Source of the DNA: Pelodera strongyloides
Taxonomy: Eukaryota > Nematoda > Chromadorea > Rhabditida > Rhabditidae
DNA length: 64,000 bases
NCBI GenBank assembly: GCA_036852015.1
Contig: JAANDG010000070.1
Location: forward strand, 248,001 to 312,000
Reading direction: 5' to 3'
Under the pieces are notes generated by a model, which worked only from the letters and a program-made list of their open reading frames with translations, did not search any database and was not told the origin of the DNA. A program made the translations under genes and the position numbers. Shown piece by piece: positions 23,345 through 36,198 of this stretch (position 1 is its first letter; each line of letters begins with the position of its first letter).

Positions 23345-25367
23345 TTGTGCGCGTCTGTTGTAGCTCGCATACGCCTTCTAGAGGGCAAGAAATAGAAGGC
23401 CTAAGACCTAATGGTAAGACCATCAAAAAGGTGTCTCGAAGGTGAATTCGCAACACATATTCAAGCTGGTTCAATGAAATCCACTCTATGTACGTGAACT
23501 ATAGAAGAAATGCAGTCAGACGGTAGCCGGTGAGACCTTGTGTCACGTTCCCTATGGTTCGTAACCGTTAGAGTTGAAATTAATAAAATGTATATCTTCC
23601 TCTCACGCTTTATTTTGTTCCTTTCGTGTTTCGTTGCAAAACAACCTGGAGCCGAATTATAATTTCAATTGAATTTAAACCAATTCCAAGCGGAGGTATC
23701 ACGCGTTCTAGTGGGGTTTTAGTATTGAGACAACTAAACCCAAATAGTGTCTAATAGTCACCTTACCAATTTACCTTAACCACATTTTAGCGCATATATC
23801 CTCATAAAAAAAAGACTAAACAAACACATTTTCAGGCTCTAGCTCGCATGATCAAACCTTGGAATTTCGAAAAGTAGAATAGTACGGAAAAATAGTAAAG
23901 GAAAAAGGAAAAAAAATCCAAATTCCTACTGAAAATAGACATTTTTCTCGAACTTTTACCAGGAACAGGAAGAAAAGTTGACAAATAAACACATGAGAAA
24001 CAAAGAAAAGCACAACATACAATGAGTAAAAAAATCTGTTCAATGTACATACACTCTTGCTAACAATAAGGGATCGGGCAAAATAAATTATAAATTTCGT
24101 GAAATGCCAGAATACTATATAACTGTGTTTACTTACAAAAAGCTGTATAATTCGCTTATCTTTCGGTTGTTATTTTCAATCACCGGACTCTTTGTAGAGA
24201 TATGTATAGTAAGTAACCTTCAGTCTTATACCGTGCTAATTTCATTTGTCGTATTTGTTTATTTTCAAGGAACGGCGAGAAAAATAGTACTAGGTAAATT
24301 AACACTTTTTACACTCCGAGCATGAAAGCTATTTCAGCTTGAACACATATATAAACCTTCACAAAAAGGCACATAACTATAATGTGGTGTAATAACCATA
24401 CTGTTCGGTCGTAATGCGAAAATAGCCACATGTTGGGATTTTGAAAATGTACTTGGCTTTCTCAGGATACACCTTATAAGGTGATAAATGTTCCCCAAGA
24501 AACTAAAACACAGAGAGAAAATAAATGTGCATATATTCTGACAAATAGGATAACATTATTCTTCAAAACGTGGAAGATAACAATAAGTCAGATAGTAAAA
24601 TAAGTGGCACTTGGGTATTTGAAAATTGTGTTGCCAGTAAATTAGTGTAAACAAATTTGACCAATAATATACATTTCAACCCAGCTATATGTACCGCACC
24701 CTAGAATCACAATTTTTCGCATTACAGGCAGGCATACATGCTTACTTTACTTTCTGTGACTGTCCAATTTTTTGGCAAATACGCTCGTAATTTGGCTAAA
24801 ATAAGTTGAATATGTATGGGGCGAGGTTTTGAGACGTATACAGGACAACATTCTCATATATGCGTTATATACAAATTGTCTGCAATTCTGTGATGGCACA
24901 CGGACTGATGCTCCTGTTTTTTATGATGTGCGAAATAATATTATGCACTGTACTGGCATTGACAACTCTAAGCCTAAGCCTAAGCCTAAGCCTAAGCCTA
25001 CGCGTAAGCACCTCGCGCGAAGTATGCGCATGGCGTTTTTAACGTCAAAATGCATACAGTATTCGTTATTGCATCAAATAATAACGCCATGTGCAAATAG
25101 TCAACTGCAATAAATCTATTGATGTGGAGAAACATCTGGTATCTGGGGTTCCCATACAAAAGTGAGGCTTGTCACTCTTCCATGTGGCTCGTCTATTTTT
25201 TGTAGTGACGAAACCGTTTGTCATTAATACAAGAGGGGAACTTTATATGCATAAGCAGAGGAATTGATAGAGGAGTTTGGTCCGGCGAGGAGGAGAGATG
25301 GGGAAGAAAGAGATGATTGAGAGAGCTCTGAACTATGACTCTAAAATATGTGGGTACAGAGAGGGAC

Positions 25368-25405
<38 letters not shown>

Positions 25406-25722
25406 GAGAGAGAGAAGAAATTCAGAACTTGAAACGAAGAGAGGACCGCATTTCGAACTATCCCCGCCGACTTTACTTACAATTAGGTGTTGAAATTGAA
25501 AGCCCATAACTATGATCTCAAGATCTAGAAGGATCCCCAATTATCAGACAATTGTTCTTGGGTCATCAGAATGCAATTGTCAAGAAAGGCCTTCGGCTTC
25601 TACTTGATTTGCCCTCAGATGTCAGTTCTTTTTGACGACTTCTTAGCTTTTCTTTTTGAAAAACTTTGAAGGCGATGACCTTGTGAGAGGAACGCCGATG
25701 AGACCCAAGGGGATCGGATATA

Positions 25723-25755
<33 letters not shown>

Positions 25756-28545
25756 AGAGAGCGAGAGGGAGAGAGAGATGGAGAGAAAGAAACCAAGAAA
25801 TAGAGACAGAGAGACAGAGAGAAAATAGAGTAAAAAAGTAGAATACAAAGAAAATAAAAAGAATAGTGTCGTTCCAGGTGTCGCCCGGACCGTGGGACAA
25901 TTTCAGGATACACAGTAAGAAAATATTGCACAAAATGTGTAAATATAGCATAGTTTAATAAAATCATAATGTTTCAAAGATGATTCATCAATAATGCAGT
26001 CAACACGAGGACAATATTCTCTCAACTCTATCTAGGCACACATATTTTTCCTAATTGTAAGAAACGCGGATGTTACAAGCCGCCCTTATAAGAATGTATA
26101 CCATATGCATATAATTACGTGCACAGTTCACTCACGTACTCTAATTATTGCTCTGAAAAAAAGGCGAGGAAGTCTATTAGAAATTGTTGCGTGTGTCCAA
26201 ATTGCTGCACTATTAGTAAGACAATCCAATTAAAATTATTTCTGCTCGAAAATTTATGACCTTGGACTAAGCAATTAAGTATTTTCTTCAGGAAACCAAA
26301 GAACAGAATATGGCAGAAAGATTGGAATAAAAATTCTATCTAAATATGCATTTACCAGACTGATATAGCCGCGGAGGCGGCTATCCTATACTACGAAGGC
26401 GATACTTCGAAGTATCTTAGATGAAACGTATCTTCCAAAGCCAAAGTTCATGTAATAAGATTCAATTGCGGTTATTTTGGAGGGTTACAAAATTGGCCTA
26501 CTTATACCAAACGCCTGGAACGTAGAAAAATGTTGAAAAATGTTGTAACAAAACAACTTTTCTTCAAACCTTTCTCCTTTATATAATAAGAAGGTAACTT
26601 TCACTAAACGTAAAAGGATTTTGTGAATTTTCCATGAGAAAACTATAGAATTGACCAATAAGACCGCAAAAACAGCATAGCACCAAAAAAAAAGTTCGGG
26701 GTGAGGGGGGAGTTAGGTGGTACATAATTTTATACTATATTTGTTTTAGTGGTATGTTTTACGAATACTGTACGATGTGCGATGTACACTTGTACACAAT
26801 AAACCGCAAATTACACTATGTGCTATTTACGAATCTCCCGCAATTAGAAAAACAATACTCTGTTCAAGTGCATGGGAAAAAATCCACGTAATACAATCTC
26901 TTACGAACAGCTATAAAATACCCAAAACAAAATAAACGAATTCTCCAGAACGGGTCCAATTTATAGAACTGATATATGAGAGGGAGACTCCTACCCTACG
27001 GTAGGAAGAATAATAGTTCAATCTTGCGAAAAAAATTTTTGATTAAATTGAGTGCATTTTAAGATTGGCTTCGAGATGGTTTCCAGTTCCAGATTAAATT
27101 GCTTCTGATGATTTATGCATAACCGGAAGAGCCTGCTGATTAATTATTCAAGATTCTTTCATATAATAAGGTGCTTTTGTGACGATAGAAAACAGCAAGA
27201 CAGCGAGCTGGGGGTGGGAGGTGCAAAAATAAGGTAAAATATCAGACTGAAAACAATACTCCGAAGAATAAGAAAAAAAAAACAAGATAGAAGTTGTTTA
27301 CACAAAATATCGTAAACCATAAATCTCATTTGTTTTGGTAGAAGTTGCAAAAACTTGCCGTAAAAAGTTGCTCCTCTAATAAGGGAACGGCCTACGCTGA
27401 CCACTTGCAATCAGAAAATATTCTCTTATAAAAAAAACTTATTCCTGCTAGAATCTTTGTAATATGATGATTGACACCCCTTTGGGGGTTCAGTTCTTTA
27501 GTTGGAGGGGAATTGCAGAGAGGGAGAGAGAGAGAGGGAAAGACAGAGAGACATAGAGAGAGAGAGATAGAGAGAGAGAGAGAAAGAGAAGGAGAAAAGA
27601 GAAGGAGAAGGAGGCAGAGTTAGGAAGTTATATCACTTTTCAGTTTCTATATATGAAAATATACCCTCTGCCCCCTGTCAAGCACTCTTTTAATAATAAT
27701 CGGACGGGTTCATATTCAGTCTACTTCTCTGATAGCAAAAAAACACGTAATTTTATTTCAGACAAGTAACCAGTATAAATCACAATCTGTAGTAATGAAA
27801 TCCTTTAAAAGAAGAACTAAATTTAAAATTCATTTTTTAAGGACTTATAGTAAATTAAAACATGACTGCTTCACATAGAAAGAAATGAGATTCAAGCACA
27901 CAGCAAAATCATGAAAATCGGCGAAAAATACATACATTTACAGTAATCGTTTCGGTAATGTAAACTGTAAAACTCAGAAAATAGTACCTGTAACTTGCAA
28001 AAAAAGGTTCAAGTTGCTAATCTCGTAATGCACTTTTCTACAAAGCAAACCATCATCAATTTTGATTGACATAGGGCACATATCCCTAGCATAGATAGCA
28101 CTTTCTCTTTTTGTGTAACAAAAATGTTGTAATTTTTTTCTGACCACCACCTTCTCTTAAATAAACATTTGTGCACTGTGGTCCAGTGAAGAAAACGAAA
28201 AAATAAAAGAATTAGTTTGCCCAGCAGGTGCCAAAAAGTGGTTTATGTACTACCAGAAAAATAGTTGTAGTTCCGGTCAAAAGTTAGGTTGTAATACATA
28301 TATGTGATTAGTATCAACAAGTGAACTTAGGAAAGCAGGTGAAATTAACTGTGTTCACACTAAGTAAGGCATTATATTTACAATCATTATTTAGTATGAC
28401 ATAACATCGTAGTCTTATCATAAGCATAAGGGCAAGGATAGGAAACGGAGTGAGGCAGAACATATTTAACGAGAGGAAAGGAGAGATTCTAGAGAGAGAA
28501 ATGTAGAACCTATAGGGAGAAAGAGAGAAAGAGGGAGATGGAACC

Positions 28546-28636
<91 letters not shown>

Positions 28637-30393
28637 GAGAGAGTGGATAGAAAGATAGACGGGGATAGATTGTAGATGTAGAACCCAGAGAGAGAGAGGT
28701 ACAGAGGGAATATCTAGAGAGAGAGAGAGATGTGTAAAATTCAAGTGGAACAATAAGAAAAAATTATGTACCACAGTCTAGTTGTTTTCGATATTGTTAT
28801 AACGTTGTGTATTCCACTCGATTATATCGTATGAAACTACAGTGGATTCAATTTTCACATTCCACCCACAGAAAATTGAAACATAAATTCGGTTTGCTGG
28901 AATAGATTATGTAGCTGATCAAACTTTTGAGGACATGTGAATTTGTCAGAAAAGATGGACAAGAAAGTGTTCAGCCTCCGGTCGGCCCGCAGGTTCAAGG
29001 AAAAATAATAATGGCCATTTTCAGTTGGGATAACTATGAAGCCTTTATTATGAAGGTACCAAGAGATACTCTAGCTCAGACAGACAGCCTGCTATGATAT
29101 GTATTTATGTATTGATAGAAGAAAGAAACATGATGAATTCAGTGGTTTAAAGTGGAATAACATCCGGTTTAAAAGAAGCTATGTTGGAGAACTCTGTTCA
29201 CATTTAGTACATGCAAGTTGCGCGCCATTCTGTGCCGAACCAGAAATATGCCTGTCTCGTTCACAAATTGGATTCAAATTTATGAAGTGTAAAACCCAAG
29301 CAAACGCTTCACAAACCATGTACCAGACCACTTTAACGGATGCACCAGCGGGTTTACAATATTGTTTGGTGTGATAATGAACTATGGTGCATTCTACCGT
29401 TTAAAATATGAATGCGAATGACGAAATGCACCAATTATTGTGTAAAAATGTTTTCTTTTAGCTGGTCACTGGCTTCTAATTGAATTATGCCCTAGTTCCC
29501 TCGCTGTTGCAGAGAAACAACGTTCAAAAAGATAGCATCACTGTCGAAATAAGCAAAAAAATTAACTTGGTGAATGGTGCGTGATTACGGTAGATAGTGT
29601 GAAGAAACTTTGTACAGACTGCCTTTTGAAGCGTATCATGGATACATGAATTCCAATGTATTATATGCAAATTGTATTCCGTATGTGCCGGAACCGCCCA
29701 GAAGTGCACATAAATTTGCATATATTACACATGGTCATTTATTTGTCCAGATATGTTTCATAAACTATAGGCGATGCCAGTTCTTCTTCAATTCGCAACA
29801 TGTTAGTACAGTTGTGTTATCTAACCACAATAACAATTCATATAGCTGGGTCATAAAAGCGTATGGAACGCATAATAAATTCCAATGAATTTTGAGTGCT
29901 ATAGCGGAAGATGGCTACTTCATTCATCTTAAATAGGACTAAATAGACCGCAGGCCGGAAATGAAAATGCGAAATTTAATATTTTAATGGCTTCATGTGA
30001 AATTGTTTTCGCCATCAGATCATTCAATGGCTAATTAGATACAATTCAATGGGGGAGAAAAACATGGTTCGAGTTGTTCTAATTAACTCAATAGATGATT
30101 GTCGATAATATTTTGAGATGAGCAGAACTTGATCTTGATGTTTATGTATAGAAACAACGGGATGCGGGTCCCAAGTGAGGACACTAGTACCCAAACCTTA
30201 CCCAATACCAAATCTTATATTGGAATCGGCAAAAAAACAAATACATTTCAACTTTGTAAACCGTATGAACACCGAGTTTATGTGAAAATGGTGCATAATA
30301 GAGACTGGACCCAAAATTATGATGTATTATACATTATTAATATCAATGAGGTGAAAAATATTCAGTGTCAAGTGTCAACTCATTGTCAATTAC
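23345..30393. repeat. Gene-poor stretch with GA microsatellites
   Basis: It holds GA-rich runs at about 25375-25420, 25725-25830, 27515-27610 and 28495-28730. It also holds a short telomere-type run (24967-25001) and MITE-like fragments (about 29136 and 29610). If the exon at 30394 belongs to the GPCR, this is its first intron. Long open frames here are low-complexity readings of the repeats. Confidence 0.6.
24967..25001. repeat. Interstitial telomere-type repeat (GCCTAA)n
   Basis: Five consecutive GCCTAA/AGCCTA units, the complement of the nematode telomere repeat TTAGGC. It is embedded in non-telomeric sequence. Confidence 0.8.
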
Positions 30394-30492
30394 CTTGACA
30401 TCTGGCACAAACTCATATGGAATGACTATTGTAGGAATGCCCGATGTGTTGCAATTATTGTTGTTATCTTCGCTGTGATCTTTTTTTTGAGG
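30394..30492 (-). CDS. Candidate N-terminal exon of the GPCR
   Basis: Reading leftward on the minus strand, an open stretch with NNNNCNTSG and then IPYEFVPDVK ends at a GTAATT donor in phase 0. That is the phase needed by the exon at 23115 (IHNDTEDCY). An Asn-rich segment with an N-glycosylation sequon suits a receptor ectodomain. The upstream acceptor and start codon were not found, so the upper boundary is approximate. The implied intron is about 7.3 kb. It could be a chance open frame. Confidence 0.3.
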
Positions 30493-31027
30493 TAATGTAC
30501 GAATACTCACATTATTTTTTTAAAGATAATTAAAACTACGGCCATTCAATTGTCGCTGAATATCTTTCATCATATTGATGCACACATTTTAATGTGTCAA
30601 TAAATATTTATATTTATATGCGAAAGAATATAGACGAAGAAGACAAAGCATCAAAATGAAACGTGTAAAGACCATCGTACAAAAAATAGCTATTCCCGTG
30701 GTATATATGTATTTTGCTTTACCACGTGTAAATTGAGGTCACCAGACCCAGACTGTGCAATAAAAACCTGAAGCGTGAAAATGGTCACAGACCAGTGCTT
30801 TTCAAGTCCTCTTCAGTGTTTAATACATGGATTTTCCGTTTTCTGGTGGTCTATCTGTCTTTTCACGTTGTCTTTTCGCCTTGTTATGGCCCGTTTTATT
30901 ACCACAGCGAAAAGGACCTCGTTACAGCATTTGAATGAAGAACTAAATGGATATTGGAAGAGATGGAACAACGTTCGAGAAAGGGAATCAGACATACGCA
31001 CGTACACAAGTACAAACATACATACAA

Positions 31028-31118
31028 ATACATACATATACACACACGCACGCACACACGCACGCACGCACGCACGCACGCACACACGCACGCACACACG
31101 CACGCACGCACGCACGCC
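31028..31118. repeat. CA/CGCA microsatellite
   Basis: Alternating ACAC and ACGC units, about 90 bases. Open frames across it are Thr/His/Arg low-complexity readings, not genes. Confidence 0.85.
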
Positions 31119-31514
31119 TTTTGTAGGAGATCAAATTCCATGAATAGAAGTGCAGAGCATCATAAGCATAAGCTTGAATACTTATAACCGAGCGCTACCG
31201 TCAGCTAACCGAAGCTGTTTGAGACACGGTACCCAAGATGGTTTGAATTCTCTGATGACCATATATAAGCCCTTGTAGGTAAAGTAAAACCTAATATTTT
31301 TTGCACAATATGAAAACACTCGAGTTTCGTGACCCACCCAACTTCTAGCACGCAGATGTTAAATAAACAAATACAAAGAAAGAAAGTAAAAAGCGAGTTT
31401 CTTGGTGCCTGAAGAGTCCAGCAAAAGTTTACCAACTTCTAATTGACTGCGGAAGGAAGCTGAAGGGAAAAGAAGAGTTTTTTTTTAAGGAAAACTGTTC
31501 AAGCTCACAATAGG

Positions 31515-31665
31515 GGAGAGAGAGAGTAGGTGGAGAGAGAGAGAAAGATAGAGAGAGTGAGAGTAAGTGAATGAGATTGAGGAGGATGAGAGATGGAAGG
31601 AAGAGAGAGAGAAGAAGGAACGAGAGAGTAAGAGATGGGGCAAAGGAAAGGAGAGACCATGAGAG
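31515..31665. repeat. GA-rich microsatellite
   Basis: Imperfect GAGA runs, AGGAAG-rich, with no coding support. Confidence 0.7.
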
Positions 31666-31830
31666 AGAGGTTCATGGACTAGCAGATGCTCTGGATTCTA
31701 ACCTCGTTTAAGACATTCAAGATGCTATTAGCATTGAAGGAACACATCCAAGAAGGGGTAATGATAGAAAGCGATTTTGCTGTTTCACGTGTAACTGAAT
31801 GGACCAACACGATCAGAATTCACTGAGAAA

Positions 31831-32110
31831 AGTTGGTCGGTGCGCGCTGCCTACACCGGGCCCGAAAAAAGTGGGCCGCGTGCACCTCGCCTACATTTCG
31901 CCCATTTGCGGCAAGTGCCGGCCAGGATGTGGGCCCGGTGTAGGTGAGGTGTAGGCGAACAAAAAAAACGACATAAGTTGAAGGTCGCCACACGCAGGCC
32001 TACATCAGACCGACGCCGCGCCGCTGCGCTGCCTATACTGGACCCGAAATGGGCAGGCCGCCACGCCTGTGCCCACTCGCTTTCTTTTGTAGGCCGCGCA
32101 CCGACGAAGA
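31831..32110. mobile_element. GC-rich element with inverted ends
   Basis: The left end GGTCGGTGCGCGCTGCCTAC matches, inverted, the right end GTAGGCCGCGCACCGACG. The interior has further paired GGGCCCG and TGTAGGC blocks. No gene. Confidence 0.55.
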
Positions 32111-34140
32111 TTCACGAAGTTGATTCCGCTAGTCTGCTATAGCTATTTTGTACTTTATAGGGTGTGCCTCAAATGAAATATATATCAGTAAAAAATGAAA
32201 TAATCAGTATAAAGAGAACTCGCGGGTACTTTTGCATGCACTGCATGGGAATTCGGCGTCCAAAATGTGTTGTTTTAATTTAAATATTTTGGTGAATGAA
32301 AAAAAAACTCAAGGCCTATGTTCTTATGTAAAAAAAATAAAAATCGCTCTAATTAAACACATTTTCGCTGCACATTGTGTCTGACTACAGTACTTCAGTT
32401 CAGGCTAGAGAAAAAAATTATGAAAATGTTTTTTCTAATTGCATGTGTTGCGCACTAATTGTGTTGCCAGGTTGCCACAACTAATATGAATATGAGTCTA
32501 ATAAGAAACGAAATATAATCAACTATCATTGAAGGCGTAGCAAAACACAAAAACACACTGGCTAGAAAATACGGTGATAAACAAGTGATGATGATGACAT
32601 CAACAAATATAACGAAAATTGTAGAACTACGTATCAACCTTCTATTATACCTTCATTCACTTCACGTGGTTTATGCGGTGTGGAAAATTCAAAATTTTCA
32701 TAAATAAAACATAAACGCACCCGATTTATTCCGTGCACAAGCATTGTAGACACAGGAGGGAAAATTTGTCTAAACAAAATAAAAATTCAATAAAAAATAT
32801 GATATCTACTTGACTAGATTTTGATAGTTTGTTGTAAAGTTTAATTTCACAATTACTGACACAATTCTCAGTAAATATCACAGTGTGGTTTGCGTTTGCA
32901 TCTTGATAAAACCATCATACATAATCATGCGATGACATATGCTTGCTCTTCCGCAAAATACTATGTCAATCGAGTATTAACAGCCGGTTTTTGAAAAGGA
33001 TTTTGGACAATTCTCACGCCTCTTTTCTTATGCAAATGGGTTTGACTAGAATAAACGAGCTCAATTCGAGAACCGTTTGTTATGTCGCTTTAAAAGATAA
33101 ACTTTGGTTTAAAACATACCGTTTCTTGAGGCGAAAGGGCGAATTTGGCTTTACTTGTGTTTAAAGTTCCTTCAAAGTACTTCAGAAAATATATTAGAAT
33201 TCCTATTTCTGCACGTTCTTTAACTCCCCGAAGACGGCAATTATTAGACGGTCAGACTTTTTTTGAGTTCAAAAACGCTGATAATTAAGGTAGAGAGATG
33301 GAGTCGACCCAAAAGGATAATTTCACGTGAAAAAAAAAGAAATTACTTGTGACTGGATATCACAGTATCGTGCCGTTTTGTATGTACACATGACACATTT
33401 CCGAAGCAATGTTTGTTAGGCAGCACAGGTTGGCTTCCTATGAGCCCGATGCTTGGAGGTATACCATTTTTTAGCATATAAAAGATTTATTGATAAAAAC
33501 GACAAGTACAAAATAACAAGGTAAACGAGAAAATAAGAACCAGGTCCCCAGAGTAACCAACTAAAATCTAAAATAATGGCAGTCATCAACTACAAATACC
33601 TTTCTTCGGTATAGAAAGGCTTGTTTGATTCGATGTACTCCGAAATTGATCAGACTAGAATTAGCAAGCTTTTCATTTTCAGGAAAATCATTATAATAAT
33701 AATATGGTTTATTGGTAGACAATAAAAAAATCAAGAGAGAAACAGCATGCAGGGTAGAAGAAACTAACAATACGTCGACCAACAGGAACCCTAAGATAAC
33801 AACAATTGCCTTCACAACAATTATAAGAAGTATCATTATTATCATTTTCTGTGCAATGTCAAGCAAGGGACGCCCAGGAAACGTACTTTCCGATAAGCAT
33901 GCCGCATAAGGATTTGAACACAACGAGTTCATTCTAATTTTTTCACTTGACCTACTTATTCAATTCAACTTCAATTTCTTCACTAACTTCGGACAATTGT
34001 TGAGGTGCGAATTCCTTTCCTTGCTTGTAGATTTGGATACATTTTTAGGTTCAAAGACGGCATGCTATTATTATTTGTTTACCTGAATTGTTTACATAAA
34101 AATGACTCTCAAAACTAACCAAGATGACATTTTATCATAA
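32111..34140. other. Intergenic stretch upstream of the kinase gene
   Basis: AT-rich. Contains a family B MITE at about 32973-33096 (AACAGCCGGTTTTTGAAAAG to ATGTCGCTTTAAAAG). At about 33685-33730, an AAT-repeat run precedes ATGGTTTATTGGTAGACAA, which resembles the 3' tail of a non-LTR element. No supported gene. Confidence 0.5.
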
Positions 34141-34174
34141 TTCATACTAAATTTATTTATTTTTATTCCAGACA

Positions 34175-35215
34175 ATGGCTGCGGTCGAGGCAAAAGAAAA
34201 AGATCATGCAGCCCCGGCAGGAGAGTCCAATATCCGTAAGATTTTCTTATTAGCTATTTTTTTTTTTGAAATTTATGTTATGGTTTTTCCTTTCCAAGTA
34301 TCCCAAAAATTCGGTGTGATTCTGTCAATACTACCGTATTTCTGCACGAAACCTGAATATATAATATGAAAAATTAAAAAAAATATTCTCGTGTAGTTCC
34401 AAAATACTGTAAATTTTTTTGGAAATTCCCATAGTAGTATAGAAGGCATTCCGATATAGTCGACGAACAGTTATCAGTGTGCCGAATGTATCAGAATTAC
34501 CGTAGAATACAAGGAAGTGCAGCTGTCGAGCATATATTTCAAACCATTTGTCATGCCACTTTAAATTACAGGTAAGTTAATGCCGTCGACAAAAGTACCG
34601 GCGCCACGCAAGAAGAAGCAGAGTGTACAGGGCATGACGGACACGTCGGAATTGCCTGAAGGAAAGGTAATTGCCAACTTATAATTAACTTAGCGTGCAC
34701 GCTCAAATAAAATTCGTAGAAAATTGACACTCCCTCCTTCCGGTAAATATACAATTAAAGAGAAAATAAAAGGAATTTTGAAGAATGGAAAACAGCGTAA
34801 AGGAGTCATTTAATATATCAATATATTAAATGTAGAGAAAGTGATCGTGTCTTTATAATAACACGACACCCCGTTTCGACCCTAGATCGTATACGAGGAT
34901 TTTGCTGTAGTTGGGTCTCATCAGTACGATGACCACAGCTTGATGGGATAGGAGATAAAAAAAATAAAAAACAAAAGGGAATGAATACAAGCAAGATATA
35001 AAATAATTATGTACAAAGAAAATTAACAAGAGAATTAACAGTTTGGAAGAAGATTGTGTGATTGATTATGTGTATGTTCGATTTTGCGTTGAGTGCAATT
35101 GTTATTGCAATTAATTAATTGTTGGGTTTTTAATGTTAGAGTACAATTATATTTATTTTTGTAGTTTGTAGTGTGATGTGAGGTTGTGTTTTTAGTAGTT
35201 TGTAGTGTGGTGTGA

Positions 35216-35247
<32 letters not shown>

Positions 35248-36153
35248 CTGTGTGGGTGTGTGTGCGTTTGTGTGTGTTTATGTGTGTTAGTGAGATGGAG
35301 TGTGTGTGTGTGATGGGGAGATGTCATGTGAAGTAATAGTTATGCATTAGTTGGTTAGTTTTTGAAATAATAATTATATATTAGTTGAGTAGTATGCTTA
35401 ATGATATGAAATATAGTGAATGTGTTAAGTTAGATATTATATGTTAAAATTGAAATTACTGTTGTACCAATCAGTCAGTCTTTTGCTGTCATTATTATAT
35501 TTTAGTGCTATACATGGGTGTCGGTGAATAGTTTTCCGAAATATTTGAGTGATTTTTGAAACGGGATATTTATTACGAATAAGTTTGCGTGTAAGTTGAC
35601 AAACCTTGTCTTTGAAAAACTCTAAAGAAGAAGTGCAACGGTATATTCGTATTATTTCACCCATTATACAATTTAGTTTGATATTTGTTGAGATATGAGA
35701 ATCGTACATTGGAAATCTAATGACGTCGAATGTGTAGTCGTCTGTTTTGTTATATAAATTTATAGCCCCCTTATCATTAACTCGAGTAATTTGAAGGTCT
35801 AGAAAAGCTGCTGAATTTTCACTATCATTTGCAGGCTCAAGACTAAGAGATGTAGGATACATATTTATGAGTTGATCGAAGTCACAAATATTATTATAAA
35901 ATATGGCAATATCATCCATATACCTAAACATGAGTGTATTGTAAACTAGATGTGAGTTGTTGTTACTTTTGAAAAAATTGAATTCTATAATTGATAGAGT
36001 GAGATCTGCCAAGAGTGGTGAGGCGTTACCTCCTTGTGGTACACCTTTTGTTTGATGGAATACTTCGTTGTTGAAGATTAAGAAACTGTTTGTGACAATA
36101 TAATGTATTATATGTTTAACCTCTGTTAGTGTGTAGCAATTTTGAGAGTATGT

Positions 36154-36198
<45 letters not shown>

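Noticed and set aside
25193..25967. Leu/Ser-rich and Arg/Glu-rich open frames up to 133 codons
   Set aside because: They are translations of GA/CT microsatellites with no splice or family support.
28466..28774. 102-codon Leu/Ser-rich open frame
   Set aside because: Low-complexity reading of a GA microsatellite.
30775..31187. 122-codon plus-strand and 100-codon minus-strand frames
   Set aside because: Mostly the ACAC/ACGC microsatellite; the non-repeat parts show no motif.
33561..33932. 123-codon hydrophobic minus-strand frame, possible membrane protein
   Set aside because: Its hydrophobicity comes from AT-rich ATTATTAT sequence. There is no acceptor, donor or homologous motif, and it may be part of a non-LTR tail.
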